NCBI GenBank assembly: GCA_947561585.1
Contig: CANNZV010000324.1
Location: forward strand, 1-64,000
DNA length: 64,000 nt
Direction: 5' to 3'
From: Caprella mutica
Lineage: Eukaryota; Arthropoda; Malacostraca; Amphipoda; Caprellidae
A program made the translations under genes and the position numbers. This document shows, piece after piece, positions 12,839 to 25,196 of this stretch (positions are counted from its first letter, which is position 1; each line of letters begins with the position of its first letter). The notes beneath the pieces are model-generated. The model was not told where the DNA came from, did no database searches, and was given only the letters and a program-made list of their open reading frames with translations.

Positions 12839-13221
12839 ATCTCATTTATGAAATAATTCAATTTAATTCTTTAACTTTCTTATTTCTTTCTGTCCATGTC
12901 TTCCCATTATATAATAAATCAATTAATACAAGTTATTTCCATACCCATTATAATAAGAATAATTTCCCCTCGTGCACCATTTGCCCTCTCGTTCTTTTGT
13001 GCGGACGGACGCATCTTTTCCAGAGCTTTTAACTAACAATTACCGAGCCAAACGCTACCGAACCACCTGAGACCGAACAGCTCTTACTCGGACCTGACTA
13101 ATTACCGGGGATTTGTCCTAATGCCCCTAATGCGGACACCCCCCCCTCTCTCCCCCTAACAGACGCCTATAAGGGCAACTTGCAACGGATCTGTAATGCT
13201 TGGCTCCTACCGCCGAATTTA
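12839..13221. other. Non-coding, complex island at 12985-13200
   Basis: Higher-complexity sequence with paired TAATTACCG words and C runs, without an open frame. Possible regulatory DNA; no gene. Confidence 0.35.
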
Positions 13222-13622
13222 AATTCTTATTTATATAATTTAATGTACTTTTGTCCATAGAATTCGAAAATCACAAGTGTTTGTAGAAACTAATACTTTT
13301 TGTGATATGAGGGTTTGAAGTTATTTATTTCCTATCTATAACTGAAGGATTGAGAACTTTGAAAAAAAAACGTTTTAATTGAAAGTATTAAAGCAATATA
13401 GATTTCTTATATGAATCTGTAATGCAGTTTTTTGTATCCGCTAGTTTTATGTACTGCAAAACGGCCATCTATGCTTAGAAGAAATCTCAAAGTTTTCGTT
13501 TCATGAGGGATAGATGAAAATAAATAACTTCAAACCCTCATATCTCAGAAAGTATTAATTTCTACAAAAAATAGTTCTGATTTTCGGATTCTATGGACAA
13601 AAATTTATTATTTATTTGTATA
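13222..13622. mobile_element. Foldback element, about 400 bp
   Basis: Left arm words TTTGTCCATAGAATTCGAAA, GTTTGTAGAAACTAATACTT and GATATGAGGGTTTGAAGTTA recur inverted in the right arm (TAACTTCAAACCCTCATATC, AAGTATTAATTTCTACAAA, GATTCTATGGACAAAAA). The loop contains TATCCGCTAG and GTACTGCAAAACGGCCAT, also echoed near 10170-10215. No transposase. Confidence 0.7.
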
Positions 13623-14011
13623 TACCAATCAGGAATAATCCTTTACGAGTTGTCAAATGATCTAACATTTTAGATCATGTAAGCAAAAAATAATTGATAT
13701 TGAATTTTTATTTCTACATATTTTTGGAATCAATTCTATTGTAATGTAGATAATTTTCCCGTAGACTTTCACCTCAATACATTTTTTTCATAGTTTTTGG
13801 GGCTAACGCATCTTTGGCTGATATATTTAATTTCAATCATGAATACCAATTAAAATAACAATAATGTGGAACCGTCCGGTAACTCAGAACTTACCCTACA
13901 TTAACAGCATGGCAATAAATAAAGTCAATAGTGGTATAATTTATAATTTATTTTTGTATAATGAAAATATTAATATTTTTCATAAAAAATGTAAGAAATT
14001 AAAAAAAAAAA

Positions 14012-14254
14012 ATATAAGAAATTTTGTAGGAAAAATGTAAGAAATTTTGAAGGAAAAATGTGAGAAATTTTAAAGGAAAAATGTAAGAAATTTTGAAGGA
14101 AAAATGTAAGAAATTTTAAAGGAAAAATGTAAGAAATTTTAAAGGAAAAATGTAAGAAATTTTAAAGGAAAAATGTAAGAAATTTTAAAGGAAATGGAAG
14201 AAATTTTAAAGAAAAAATGTAAGAAATTTTAAAGGAAAAATGTAAGAAATTTTA
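14012..14254. repeat. 23-bp minisatellite (GGAAAAATGTAAGAAATTTT)
   Basis: About ten AT-rich purine units with AAAGG/GAAGG variants. One unit is shortened to GGAAATGGAAG. Confidence 0.9.
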
Positions 14255-14426
14255 ATGCATAATAATTTTTGAAAACAATTTTAACGAACTAAAAAATAAT
14301 AATGATACTATTCCACTATTTTACACAGATAATATTTACCAACATAAGCTAATAAGCATCAGCAGCTAGTTAGTGAGCATGATGAACCTACTGTAAGAAT
14401 CAAAAGACCAATTACAAGCTTGTTAG

Positions 14427-14537
14427 AAATGCCTAAATCTAACCCTAGTGGTTAGATATAACTCTAGTGGTTAAATCCAACCCTAGTGGTTACATCTAAC
14501 CCTAGTGGTTACATCTAACTCCACTAACCCTAGTGGT
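14427..14537. repeat. Short array of CTAACCCTAGTGGTTA units
   Basis: Five or six imperfect 20-bp units with CTAACCCTAGTGGTTACAT. Contains the word CTAACC, but not a regular telomeric repeat. Confidence 0.7.
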
Positions 14538-14802
14538 AATAAGCGGATTCATGTGACAATCAACCCCAACCCTCTGTGGGTTATTTTTTAATAGTCCACC
14601 AAATTGGTGATTATATGACTCCTTGTTAGGAGGGTGCGCACGGCAGTACTTCTCTGCCGTAAACTGCTGTACAGACTGAATCAGATGCCAGATTTACGGT
14701 GCTAGAAATTAGTATTCTATATTTCGAGAAATAATTTATTTTCAATATTATATTTCATAATTTCTTTTATATTTAAAGTTTCCTTAACTTTTTCCAAAGT
14801 TT

Positions 14803-14998
14803 CCTCTTCATCATTGTTTTCTTAATCTTCATCATTGTTTTCTTAATCTTCATCATTGTTTTCTTAATCTTCATCATTGTTTTCTTAATCTTCATCATTG
14901 TTTCCTTAATCTTCATCATTGTTTTCTTAATCTTCATCATTGTTTCCTTAATCTTCATCATTGTTTTCTTAATCTTCATCATTGTTTTCTTAATCTTA
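14803..14998. repeat. 21-bp minisatellite (TTTTCTTAATCTTCATCATTG)
   Basis: Nine units. The minus strand reads MMKIKKT repeatedly (69 codons), a repeat artefact because the unit is a multiple of three. Confidence 0.92.
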
Positions 14999-16165
14999 AC
15001 AATGATTAAAAATGCAGTTTATCTTTTTCGTAAATAATTTACCATAATAAATAATTTATTTATTTATATCAATATATTTTAAGTTTTGTACTAGGTGCTA
15101 TATTAAAAATCAATTAACGTTTTTACTAATGAATTTTAATCATTGGTTTGCTATTATTTTAATAGTATATAGGTATGTTATTTAATTAAGATGTAGTGTT
15201 AGTTTCACAAATCACAGTTTTCTGATTTCCTATCATTTTCAAATCTTACAAATTTGTCATCGTGTACTCAGACCAATTTTAAAATATCTACAAACATTAC
15301 AATTAGTAAAGTTTCTTTCTGGAAATTAGTAAACTGTTTTTAACGATATTTTTCATTTAAAAATTTTAAAACTGTTTATTTATCAATATTTTCCATTGAA
15401 AATTAGAAAACTGTTAAATTAACGATACAAAATATCTGACCTATCAGGCCACGTGCCGATAAAGGTCGTGGCTGCAACAATAGCATTTTTGTTTCAGCTC
15501 CCAAGAGTATCGTACATTGTTTTAAATTGTCGTGTGTGACGTCGTAACGAGCAATATCGTAACGATAACTAGCACCGATAGCTGCCGCTAATGAGGCCCT
15601 GACGTTATAATGAACGATAACCGATTTAGCGAAAGAGAATGTTCGTCGGTGATAATAGAATAAAACCAGAAAAAAAAGAATTTGTATAATAATTTCAATT
15701 CAATATTTTGGAAACTATAGAAAAAGTGTTAATTTTCATTATGGTGGGGCCATAGAAGATTATCTTGGGTCTTATTCTATGGCCCACCATAAGCTGAATG
15801 GGTGAAAACTTATAGATTTATTTCAAGAGGGTATTAAAATCAAAGTTGTAGGATTTTTTAAAATTTTGTCACTAATTCATACGAATGACTATGCAAGAAC
15901 ATTATGGTGGGGCTATAGATGATTAAGGTGGGCTTTCTCTTATTATTTTGAAACCTACCATAAATTTCAGGCCGTAAAAAAAAGGAAAAACACATTTAAA
16001 TATATACGAGAAAAATAAGAATTGCTCGCAGAGAAAAGTGAAAATGTCCCATATTCTGCAACCTGGCCTGCTTTAAAGTTGCCAACTAGTGAATTAATTG
16101 ATGATCAGTTGGTTGTTGGGTGTCGAATAACAAGCCTGTCACAGAGGGTGTAATTATTACCACCC
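14999..16165. other. Intergenic; foldback units and dispersed repeat
   Basis: 15205-15320 is a copy of the dispersed repeat also at 1.1 kb and 55.5 kb. 15738-15795 and 15901-15965 are hairpins of the TTATGGTGGGGCCAT family. 15440-15650 is complex, with TCGTAACGA words, and may be regulatory. No gene. Confidence 0.5.
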
Positions 16166-16167
16166 TA

Positions 16168-16790
16168 GCGTGATAGATAGCGTGTACAGTTACGAACACG
16201 AACAGTGCGTGATAGATAGCGAGTACAGTGACGAACACGAACTTGATAGATAGTGTGTACAGTAATGAACACGAACAGTGCGTGATAGATAGCGAGTACA
16301 GTGACGAACACTAACGTGATAGATAGTGGTACAGTGACGAACACGAACTTGATAGATAGTGTGTACAGTAACGAACACGAACAGTGCGTGATAGATAGCG
16401 AGTACAGTGACGAACACTAACGTGATAGATAGTAGTACAGTGACGAACACGAACTTGATAGATAGTGTGTACAGTAACGAACACGAACAGTGCGTGATAG
16501 ATAGCGAGTACAGTGACGAACAGTAGCGTGATAGATAGTGTGTACAGTAACGAACACGAACAGTGCGTGATAGATAGCGAATACAAAGACGAACACAAAC
16601 TTGATAGATAGTGTGTACAGTAACGAACACGAACAGTGCGTGATAGATAGCGAGTACAGTGACGAACACGAACTTGATAGTTAGTGTGTACAGTAACGAA
16701 CACGAACAATGCGTGATAGATAGCGAATACAGTGACGAACACGAACAGTGCGTGATAGATAGTGTGCACAGTGACGAACACGAACAGTTC
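16168..16790. repeat. Composite minisatellite (GATAGATAG ... ACGAACACGAAC)
   Basis: Units of about 34 and 39 bp alternate: one with GTGTGTACAGTAACGAACA, the other with GTGCGTGATAGATAGCGAGT. The pair forms a higher-order unit near 73 bp. Minus-strand frames of 212 and 156 codons are repeat artefacts. Confidence 0.9.
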
Positions 16791-17102
16791 AGAAGCAATG
16801 TTTCATATTGTGTGAAGTTAGAAGCCAATTTTAAGTTAAAGATTGCCTAAATTATTGTTCCAAGTGACTTTTTCTCAATGTGTACATTAGCAAGCCAAGA
16901 CTAACATGGGAACATAGGAATTGATTCAAAATTTGAAGCCAATTGAAGTTATCTGATATTTTGAGTTTTAAAGTGCAAGCCAATTGATAGGCTTGCACTG
17001 ATATGAAACAACATTGTACTACTGAGACAGACACTGTACTCGAGAAGTGGGTGATAACTCATGATAGAGTCTGACTTTTGAAGATTTCCTCCTTCATTAT
17101 TT
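16791..17102. other. Non-coding spacer
   Basis: AAGCCAATTTTAAGTTAAAG, AAGCCAATTGAAGTTATCTG and GCAAGCCAATTGATAGGCTT show a diffuse repeat of AAGCCAATT. No gene. Confidence 0.4.
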
Positions 17103-18782
17103 CTATCGGTTGTCGTTGTGTCTCCTCATATCGGTTGTCGTTGTGTCTCCTCATATCGGTTGTCGTTGTGTCTCCTCCTATCGGTTGTCGTTGTGTCTCC
17201 TCATATCGGTTGTCGTTGTGTCTCCTCATATCGGTTGTCGTTGTCTCTCCTTATATCGGTTGTCGTTGTGTCTCCTCATATCGGTTGTCGTTGTGTCTCC
17301 TCATATCGGTTGTCGTTGTGTCTCCTCATATCGGTTGTCGTTGTGTCTCCTCCTATCGGTTGTCGTTGTGTCTCCTCATATCGGTTGTCGTTGTGTCTCC
17401 TCATATCGGTTGTCGTTGTCTCTCCTTATATCGGTTGTCGTTGTGTCTCTTCATATCAGTTGATCAGTTGTCGTTGTGTCTCCTCCTATCGGTTGTCGTT
17501 GTGTCTCCTCCTATCAGTTGTCGTTGTGCCTCCTCATATCAGTAGTCGTTGTGTCTCCTCATATCGGTTGTCGTTGTGTCTCCTCCTATCGGTTATCGTT
17601 GCGTCTCCTCCTATCGGTTGTCGTTGTGTCTCCTCATATCAGTTGTCGTTGTCTCTCCTCATATCGGTTGTAGTTGTGTCTCCTCCTATTGGTTGTCGCT
17701 GTGTCTCCTCTTATCAGTTGTCGTTGTTTCTCCTCATATCGGTTGTCGTTGTGTCTCCTCCTATCGGTTGTCGCTGTGTCTCCTCATATTAGTTTTCGTT
17801 GTGTCTCCTCATATCGGTTGCCGTTGTGTCTCCCCATATCGTTTGTCGTTGTGTCTCCTCCTATCGGTTGTCGTTGCGTCTCCTCCTATCGGTTGTCGTT
17901 GTGTCTCCTCATATCGGTTGCCGTTGTGTCTCCCCATATCGTTTGTCGTTGTGTCTCCTCCTATCGGTTGTCGTTGCGTCTCCTCATATCGGTTGTCGTT
18001 GTGTCTCCTCCTATCGGTTGTCGTTGTGTCTCCTCCTATCGGTTATCGTTGTGTCTCCTCCTATTGGTTGTCGTTGCATCTCCTCCTATCGGTTGTCGTT
18101 ATGTCTCCTCATATCAGTTGTCGTTGTGTCTCCTCCTATCAGTTGTCGTTGTGTCTCCTCCTATCGGTTATCGTTGCGTCTCCTCCTTTCGGTTGTCGTT
18201 ATGTCTCCTCATATCAGTTGTCGTTGTCTCTCCTCCTATCGGTTGTAGTTGTGTCTCCTCATATCGGTTGTCGCTGTGTCTCCTCATATCAGTTGTCGTT
18301 GTGTCTCCTCATATCGGTTGCCGTTGTGTCTCCTCATATCGGTGGTCGTTGTGCCTCCTCCTATCGGTTGTCGTTGCATCTCCTCCTATCGGTTGTCGTT
18401 GTAACTCCTCATATCGGTTGTCGTTGTGTTTACTCATATCGGTTGTCGTTGTGGCTCCTTCTATCAGTTGTCGTTGTGTCTCCTCCAATCGGTTGTCGTT
18501 GTGTCTCTTCCTATCGGTTTCATTATGTCTCCTCCTATCGGTTGTCGTTGTGTCTCCTCCTATCGGTTGTCGTTGTGTCTCCTTCTATCGGCTGTCGTTG
18601 TGTCTCCTCAAATCAGTTGTCGTTGTGTCTCCTCCTATCGGTTGTCGTTGTGTCTCCTCATATCGGTTGTCGTTGTGTCTCCTCCTATCGGTTGTCGTTA
18701 TGTCTCCTCCTATCGGTTGTCGTTGTGTCTCCTCATATCGGTTGTCGTTGTGTCTCCTTATATCGGTTGTCGTTGTGTCTTC
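17103..18782. repeat. 25-bp minisatellite (TATCGGTTGTCGTTGTGTCT)
   Basis: About 67 units of TATCGGTTGTCGTTGTGTCT plus CCTCA or CCTCC. Since 25 is not a multiple of three, every three units (75 bp) cycle through all frames. Long overlapping frames (up to 486 codons) therefore appear in all three forward frames, all spelling LCLLISVVVVSP-like repeats. Not coding. The left half is homogeneous and the right half more varied. Confidence 0.95.
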
Positions 18783-19166
18783 TTCTCCTTGGCGTCGACT
18801 TCATTCGACTTCAATTTTCCTGCCTATTTGGAGTCACTCAGGCCGAAAAATGGTCCAAATTTAAATGCAAAATCCTATCAGATAATAGCGGCTCGAACGC
18901 CCCGGCACTGAGAACCAATTTAACGGTGGTGGACATGAGAGGGGGTGGGGGAGAAGTGGGGGGTGTGCATGGGGGGTGGGGGGGAACATATCAGCACGAT
19001 GTGGTGTAGATGTTGTGATGTTGTAATGCATTATCAAATGCTATATTTTTTTATGTGAAGTATATAAGATAAATTAATAGATTAATAATATAGATCTAGG
19101 AATAATAGAATTGATTATATAGATATAGGCATAAAAATATAAATATAGGAATAAGATTGCTATCAG
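18783..19166. other. Spacer with G-rich tract
   Basis: 18840-18875 shares GGCCGAAAAATGG and ATTTAAATGCAAAATCC with 9545-9585. 18936-18985 is a G-rich tract (GAGGGGGTGGGGG, GGGGGGTGGGGGGG) that could form a G-quadruplex. No gene. Confidence 0.5.
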
Positions 19167-19949
19167 CAGTGTAACTCACCACTCTCACCAGTGTAACTCA
19201 CCACTCTCACCAGTTTAACTCACCACTCTCACCAGTTTAACTCACCACTCTCACCAGTTTAACTCACCACTCTCACCAGTTTAACTCACCACTCTCACCA
19301 GTGTAACTCACCACTCTCACCAGTTTAACTCACCACTCTCACCAGTTTACCTCTCCACTCTCACCAGTGTAACTCACCACTCTCACCAGTTTACCTCTCC
19401 ACTCTCACCAGTGTAACTCACCACTCTCACCAGTTTACCTCACCACTCTCACCTGTGTAACTCACCACTCACACCAGTGTAACTCACCACTCTCACCAGT
19501 GTAACTCACCACTCTCACCAGTTTAACTCACCACTCTCACCAGTGTAGCTCACCACTCTCACCAGTGTAACTCACCACTCTCACCAGTGTAACTCACCAC
19601 TCTCACCAGTGTAACTCACCACTCTCACCAGTTTAACTCACCACCACTCTCAACAGTTTAACTCACCACTCTCACCAGTGTAGCTCACCACTCTCACCAG
19701 TGTAACTCACCACTCTCACCAGTGTAACTCACCACTCTCACCAGTGTAACTCACCACTCTCACCAGTGTAACTCACCACTCTCACCAGTGTAACTCACCA
19801 CTATCACCAGTGCAACTCACCACTCTCACCAGTGTAACTCACCACTCTCACCAGTTTACCTCACCACTCTCACCAGTGTAACTCACCACTCTCACCAGTG
19901 TAACTCACCACTCTCACCAGTGTAACTCACCACTCTCACCAGTGTAACT
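19167..19949. repeat. 22-bp minisatellite (GTGTAACTCACCACTCTCAC)
   Basis: About 35 units with GTGTAAC/GTTTAAC/GTTTACC variants. It ends abruptly at GTGTAACT, where LINE sequence begins; one more unit lies beyond the LINE at 21084-21099. Confidence 0.95.
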
Positions 19950-21083
19950 GGGATCATCTCCAAGATGAGTAAGTTTGAAGGCGGAACCAAGCTTTGATTT
20001 TGATGTAACTGATCCTAATGCAGTGAACGAGCTGAGGATGAACTTGGCTAGGATGGGAGAGTGGTCAGAGCGATGGCTGATACCGTTCAACTCAGGAAAT
20101 GTAAAGTCCTGCATGTTGGTGTGCAAAATACTCCCACTGACTGAAGTCTCCTTGGATCGCCAGTCTCTCCAACACTGCAGGAGTTTGAACTCCGTGTACT
20201 TATACTTTAAGTTCAAATTGGGTGCTCAATGCATGTGTCACCGCAGAGAGGAAGGCTCCGAAGAGCCTAGGTTATATCATGAGGGCCTTTATCCTCTGAA
20301 GAAGGTGAACGGTGATGATCCTGTATAAGAAGCTGGTTTGGCTATACTTAGATTATGCACTCAGGCCAGTGCGACCAAGTTGATGCTTGAAATCCGGAAA
20401 AAGGGCCTGAGATCCTAACCGTGGGGCAGCGTGGACTTCGCGGCCAGTTGATCGAGACCTACAAAATCGTCAGGGATCATATCACCCTTGGCCCCACAAA
20501 GATCTTCTCGTTCAACTTGAACCCAACTAGGGGACATGGTTCCAAGTTAGATGTACCAGGATTCCGTACGAATAAGTTCCGAGACCTGATGACAGTGAAG
20601 GGGTGCAGTGTATGGAATGCCCTTCCAGGTGAGTTGGTTGTTGTACCCTCTGTCGAGTCCTTCAACAGGAACCTGGATAAGATAATATGCAGATTACTGT
20701 GATTTTCTTTCAGATATTCGAGAAAAACTACGAAGCCTTCTTGTGGCGAGAGAGGTTCAGGTCTCATGTACAGCACCCGCGTCCTTGCATGGGTGCTGTA
20801 TGTTAGGTCGAACTAATTTGGGTTCTTCCTGAGCATCGTGATGGATATATTTTTCTCCCGGTGCTTACTGGATGAGATTGTTTCTTAGGGCTCAGGTGGG
20901 GGATCCACCAAGAGTCTGAAACCCGGACTCCTCTGGTGGTGAAGCCTGTCTACCAATTATAGGCCTGATGCACGGGATGATTGGGATTGATGGAGGGTCA
21001 AAAGTGTGCACTTGCTGCATTGGGATCACTCTCGGATGGGCGTACGGTGCCTTTTGTGTGATCCCTTTTCCTTGTGACTTCTC
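19949..21083 (+). mobile_element. Decayed non-LTR retrotransposon (CR1/Jockey-like), 3' half
   Basis: Broken reverse-transcriptase coding sequence. Frames at 19975-20328 and 20421-20702 carry the late RT and C-terminal motifs: LARMGEWSERWLIPFN, then LYKKLVWLYLDYALRPVRPS across a frame break, then GLRGQLIETYKIV, GCSVWNALPGELV and SVESFNRNLDKI before a stop at 20702. The 3' UTR follows and ends near 21080 in GGATGGGC ... GTGCCTTTTG ... CCTTGTGAC, the same end as the second copy at 53084-53692. Frameshifts and the missing 5' half show it is dead. The 22-bp satellite abuts it on the left, and one satellite unit (GTGTAACTCACCACTC) follows on the right. Confidence 0.8.
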
Positions 21084-21099
21084 GTGTAACTCACCACTC
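21084..21099. repeat. Isolated unit of the 22-bp satellite beyond the LINE
   Basis: CGTGTAACTCACCACTC follows the LINE 3' end directly, followed by a T run. It places the LINE at the edge of, or inside, the satellite. Confidence 0.7.
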
Positions 21100-21220
21100 T
21101 TTTTTTTCTTGTTTCCAGGTGTTATTTTCACACGAGGATTCCAGTCAATAATGTAACAGGAACATTATATGGGGATGTAAGTTATATGGGTAATTGGGTA
21201 TATTACATGCAATTACGTGT

Positions 21221-22277
21221 TACTGTGCGGTAATACGTAATTGTACGGGAATACGTAACTGTACGGGAATACGTAACTGTACGGTAATACGTAACTCTAC
21301 GGGAATACGTAACTGTACGGGAATACGTAACTGTACGGGAATACGTAACTGTACGGGAATACGTAACTGTACGGCAATACGTAACTGTACAGGAATATGC
21401 AACTGTACGGGAATACGCAACTGTACGGGAATAAGCAACTGTATGGGAATATTCAAGTGTACGGGTATATGCAACTGTACGGGAATACGCAATGTACGGG
21501 AATACGCAACTGTACGGGAATACGCAACCGTACGGGAATACGCAACTGTACGGTAATACGCAACTGTACGGGAATACGCAACTGTACGGGAATACGCAAC
21601 TGTACGGGAATACGCAACTGTACGGGAATACGCAACTGTATGAGAATACGCAACTGTACGGGAATGCGTAACTGTACGGGAATACGTAACTGTACGGGAA
21701 TACGCAACTGTACGGGAATACGTAACTGTACGGGAATACTCAACTGTACGGGAATACGTAACTGTACGGGAATACGCAACTGTACGGGAATACGTAAATG
21801 TACGGGAATACGTAACTATACGGGAATACTCAACTGTACAGGAATACGTAACTGTACGGGAATACGCAACTGTACGGGAATACGCAACTGTATGGAAATA
21901 CGCAACTGTACGGGAATACGCAACTGTACGGGAATACGCAACTGTACGGGAATACGCAACTGTATGAGAATACGCAACTGTACGGGAATACGTAACTGTA
22001 CGGGAATACGTAACTGTACAGGAATACTCAACTGTACGGGAATACGTAACTGTACGGGAATACGCAACTGTACGGGAATACGTAACTTTACGGGAATACG
22101 TAACTATACGGGAATACTCAACTGTACGGGAATACGCAACTGTATGGAAATACGCAACTTTACGGGAATACGCAACTGTACGGGAATACGCAACTGTACG
22201 GGAATACGCAACTGTACGGGAATACGTAACTGTACGGGAATACGTAACTGTACGGGAATACGTAACTGTACGGGAAT
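21221..22277. repeat. 18-bp minisatellite (TACGGGAATACGCAACTG)
   Basis: About 58 units alternating TACGCAACTG and TACGTAACTG. A multiple of three with no stop in one frame per strand, so it gives CTGIRN (+) and RIPVQL (-) repeat frames up to 298 codons. A larger block of about 300 bp (TGTATGAGAATACGC to TCAACTGTAC) is repeated near 21640 and 21960. Confidence 0.95.
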
Positions 22278-22841
22278 GTGTTACTTACAATAAGTTCATA
22301 AAATTAGCCATTTTGTAAAATCTTTTCCAATCTAATTCAGTTCTATTATTACTTACATCTTTATATTTAGAAACGGTATAATCGATCTTTATTACATATA
22401 TAAAAACAAAAATAAATGTAATTTATGTTTGTTAAATTTATATTTAAAATAATAAATGATGAAGTTAGTTTATAAACTAAAAAAATACAGTTTAAATATG
22501 AAATCAATTTCCTCATAATGAATATATATATATTTTATTCATTTTATTTTATCTATAATATACAAAATTGAATTATACTAAATGAAAATTGTTTCCTTTA
22601 TACATGTAGCTCTAACTAAAATAATGGCAATATAATATAAACGTTTTTCCCATCCTTTATTGTCACTCCACCTGATGCTTATCTGACATCATTGAGCTAT
22701 AATCTTTTCCATACCTCTATTACTTTATTGTCAGTAAATCATTAGATTCTTTCGAAAGCTTCCATTGAAACAGATACACTAGAGATGATGGGGCGATATG
22801 ACTTAGTCTTCCACACCGCAACTCCTACCGTGCAGCGTCAG
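22278..22841. other. AT-rich non-coding spacer
   Basis: No gene, no array and no strong inverted repeat seen. Confidence 0.5.
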
Positions 22842-23530
22842 ACAAACAAAAGAGCATCGGAGACTCACTGACAGAGCGCGATGGTTCTCTTGACCCGATC
22901 ATTGCAATAACCGTCAAGCCAATTTGCAGCGGAGAGTAGCTATGTAGTGCGCAATGATTCACGCGGCCAAATCGCTTCAATTACTGTGAAACAAAAGAGC
23001 ATCGGAGACTTGTTACCAGTGCGCAACGATTCGCTTGACCAGACCATCTCAATTACCGCCAAACAAAAGAACATCAGAGATTCACTACCAGTGCGCTATG
23101 GTTCTCTTGACAAGATCGTCTCAATTACCGCCAAACAAAAGAGCATCGGAGACTTGTTACCAGTGCGCAACGATTCACTTGACCAGACCATCTCAATTAC
23201 CGCCAAATAAAAGAACATCAGAGACTCGCTACCAGTGCGCTATGGTTCTCTTGACAAGATCGTCTCAATTACCGCCAAACAAATGAGCATCGGAGACTCG
23301 TTACCAGTGCGCAACGATTCGCTTGACCAGACCATCTCAATTACCGTCAAACAAAAGAGCATCAGAGACTCACTACCAGTGCATTATGGTTCTCTTGACA
23401 AGATCGTCTCAATTACCGCCAAACAAAAGAGCATCGGAGACTCGTTACCAGTGCGCAATGATTCGCTTGACCAGATCGCTTCAATTGCTGCGAAGCAAAT
23501 GAGCCTCGGGAACTTATAACCAGTACGCCA
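22842..23530. repeat. 72-bp repeat with 144-bp dimer structure
   Basis: Eight to nine units of 72 bp in two alternating types (one with CGCAACGATTCGCTTGACCA, the other with CGCTATGGTTCTCTTGACAA), hence a 144-bp higher-order unit. Each unit translates as 24 residues such as KQKSIGD-LPVRNDSLDQTISITA with few stops (one TAA at about 23207). More complex and GC-richer than the other arrays. Coding origin is possible but unproven. Confidence 0.85.
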
Positions 23531-24102
23531 GGGCTTGCAAGTTGGAAATATATTTACCTAGAAAGATCTGATTAACTTTGTGAGTGATCGAAAAAGTCCA
23601 AATGTTTTAAGAGATAAGATTTTCAGAGGAATATGAAAATCCCATCGATGAAAGATATCATCAGATTGTCATATACATGTAGAGTCATGCTGTAGACAAC
23701 AGTTGAAAAATCGAACATCTTCAATCATACAATACAAATAGCTATATCTATTACCTAACTAAAAGTCATTTAGTCGTTCAACCATCGAAAGCCTGAAAGG
23801 ATTCGAATGGACGTATTATCAGTGCAGTGTTCAAAGACCCTGGTGAAAATAGGCGTGGGAAAGTAGCACATGTTTGATTGTGGCGTAGATAGGCTAATTA
23901 CGGTAGGTACTGAACTATGAACCTATTGACTGACTTCAAATACCTAACTTGATACAAGTCTATCGCACGCATCTCGGAAAGAATGTTACTTTCATGAATT
24001 ATGTAGGTATTTTGAATCGACTGAACAACCTGGTTTATAATACTATATTTTATATATATATATTATTTTACATGCTATATAATTTCAACCTATGCTGACT
24101 TC
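23531..24102. other. Non-coding spacer
   Basis: Moderately complex AT-rich sequence ending in a TATATATA run. No gene recognised. Confidence 0.45.
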
Positions 24103-25196
24103 TTTCTCTCTTAATCTTCTATGGCCCCACCATAACTTTCTCACTCAATCTTCTATGGCCTCACCATAACTCTCTCAATCTTCTATGGCCCCACCTTAAC
24201 TTCTTCTCTCAATCTTCTATGGCCCCACCTTAACTCTCTCTCAATCTTCTATGGCCCCACCATAACTTTCTCTCTCAATCTTCTATGGTCTCACCATAAC
24301 TATCCCTCTCAATCTTCTATGGCCCCACCATAACTATCCCTCTCAATCTTCTATGGCCCCACCATAACTTTCTCTCTCAATCTTCTATGGCCCCACCTTA
24401 ACTTTCTCTCTCAATCTTCTATGGCCCCACCATAACTTTCTCTCTCAATCTTCTATGGCCCCACCTTAACTTTCTCTCTCAATCTTCTATGGCCCCACCA
24501 TAACTATCCCTCTCAATCTTCTATTGCCCCACCATAACTTTCTCTCTCAATCTTCTATGGCCCCACCTTAACTTTCTCTCTCAATCTTCTATGGCCCCAC
24601 CTTAACTTCTTCTCTCAATCTTCTATGGCCCCACCATAACTCTCTCAATCTTCTATGGCCCCACCATAACTCTCTCAATCTTCTATGGCCCCACCATAAC
24701 TCTCTCAATCTTCTATGGGCCCACCATAACTTTCTCTCTCAATCTTCTATGGCCCCACCATAACTCTCTCAATCTTCTATGGCCCCACCATAACTCTCTC
24801 AATCTTCTATGGCCCCACCATAACTCTCTCAATCTTCAATGGCCCCACCATAACTCTCTCAATCTTCTATGGCCCCACCATAACTTTCTCTCTCAATCTT
24901 CTATGGCCCCACCTTAACTTTCTCTCTCAATCTTCTATGGCCCCACCATAACTTTCTCTCTCAATCTTCTATGGCCCCACCTTAACTTTCTCTCTCAATC
25001 TTCTATGGCCCCACCATAACTTTCTCTCTCAATCTTCTATAGCCCCACCATAACTTTCTCTCTCAATCTACTAAAGCCCCACCTTAACTTTCTCTCTCAA
25101 TCATCTATGGCCCCACCTTAACTTTCTCTCTCAATCTTCTATGGCCACACCTTAACTTTCTCTCTCAATCTTCTATGGCCCCACCTTAACTTTCAC
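24103..25196. repeat. TTCTATGGCCCCACCATAAC satellite array
   Basis: About 36 units of 27-34 bp: AATCTTCTATGGCCCCACC, then ATAAC or TTAAC, then CTCTCTC or CTTTCTCTCTC. Unit length varies with the CT spacer. Same family, opposite orientation, as the arrays at 36.9, 49.2 and 52.2 kb and the hairpins at 5.1, 15.7, 36.1 and 40.5 kb. Confidence 0.95.

Noticed and set aside
14427..14537. Interstitial telomere repeat (CTAACC words)
   Set aside because: The unit is about 20 bp with AGTGG insertions; no run of TTAGG or TTAGGG.
17549..19009. 486-codon open frame and several overlapping frames
   Set aside because: Produced by a 25-bp tandem repeat lacking stops; all three forward frames give the same peptide cycle. 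It ends in G-rich spacer.
19914..20216. 100-codon minus-strand frame
   Set aside because: Antisense to recognisable reverse-transcriptase motifs on the + strand.
21397..22293. 298-codon CTGIRN repeat frame
   Set aside because: An 18-bp array open on both strands; variation does not favour synonymous positions by eye.
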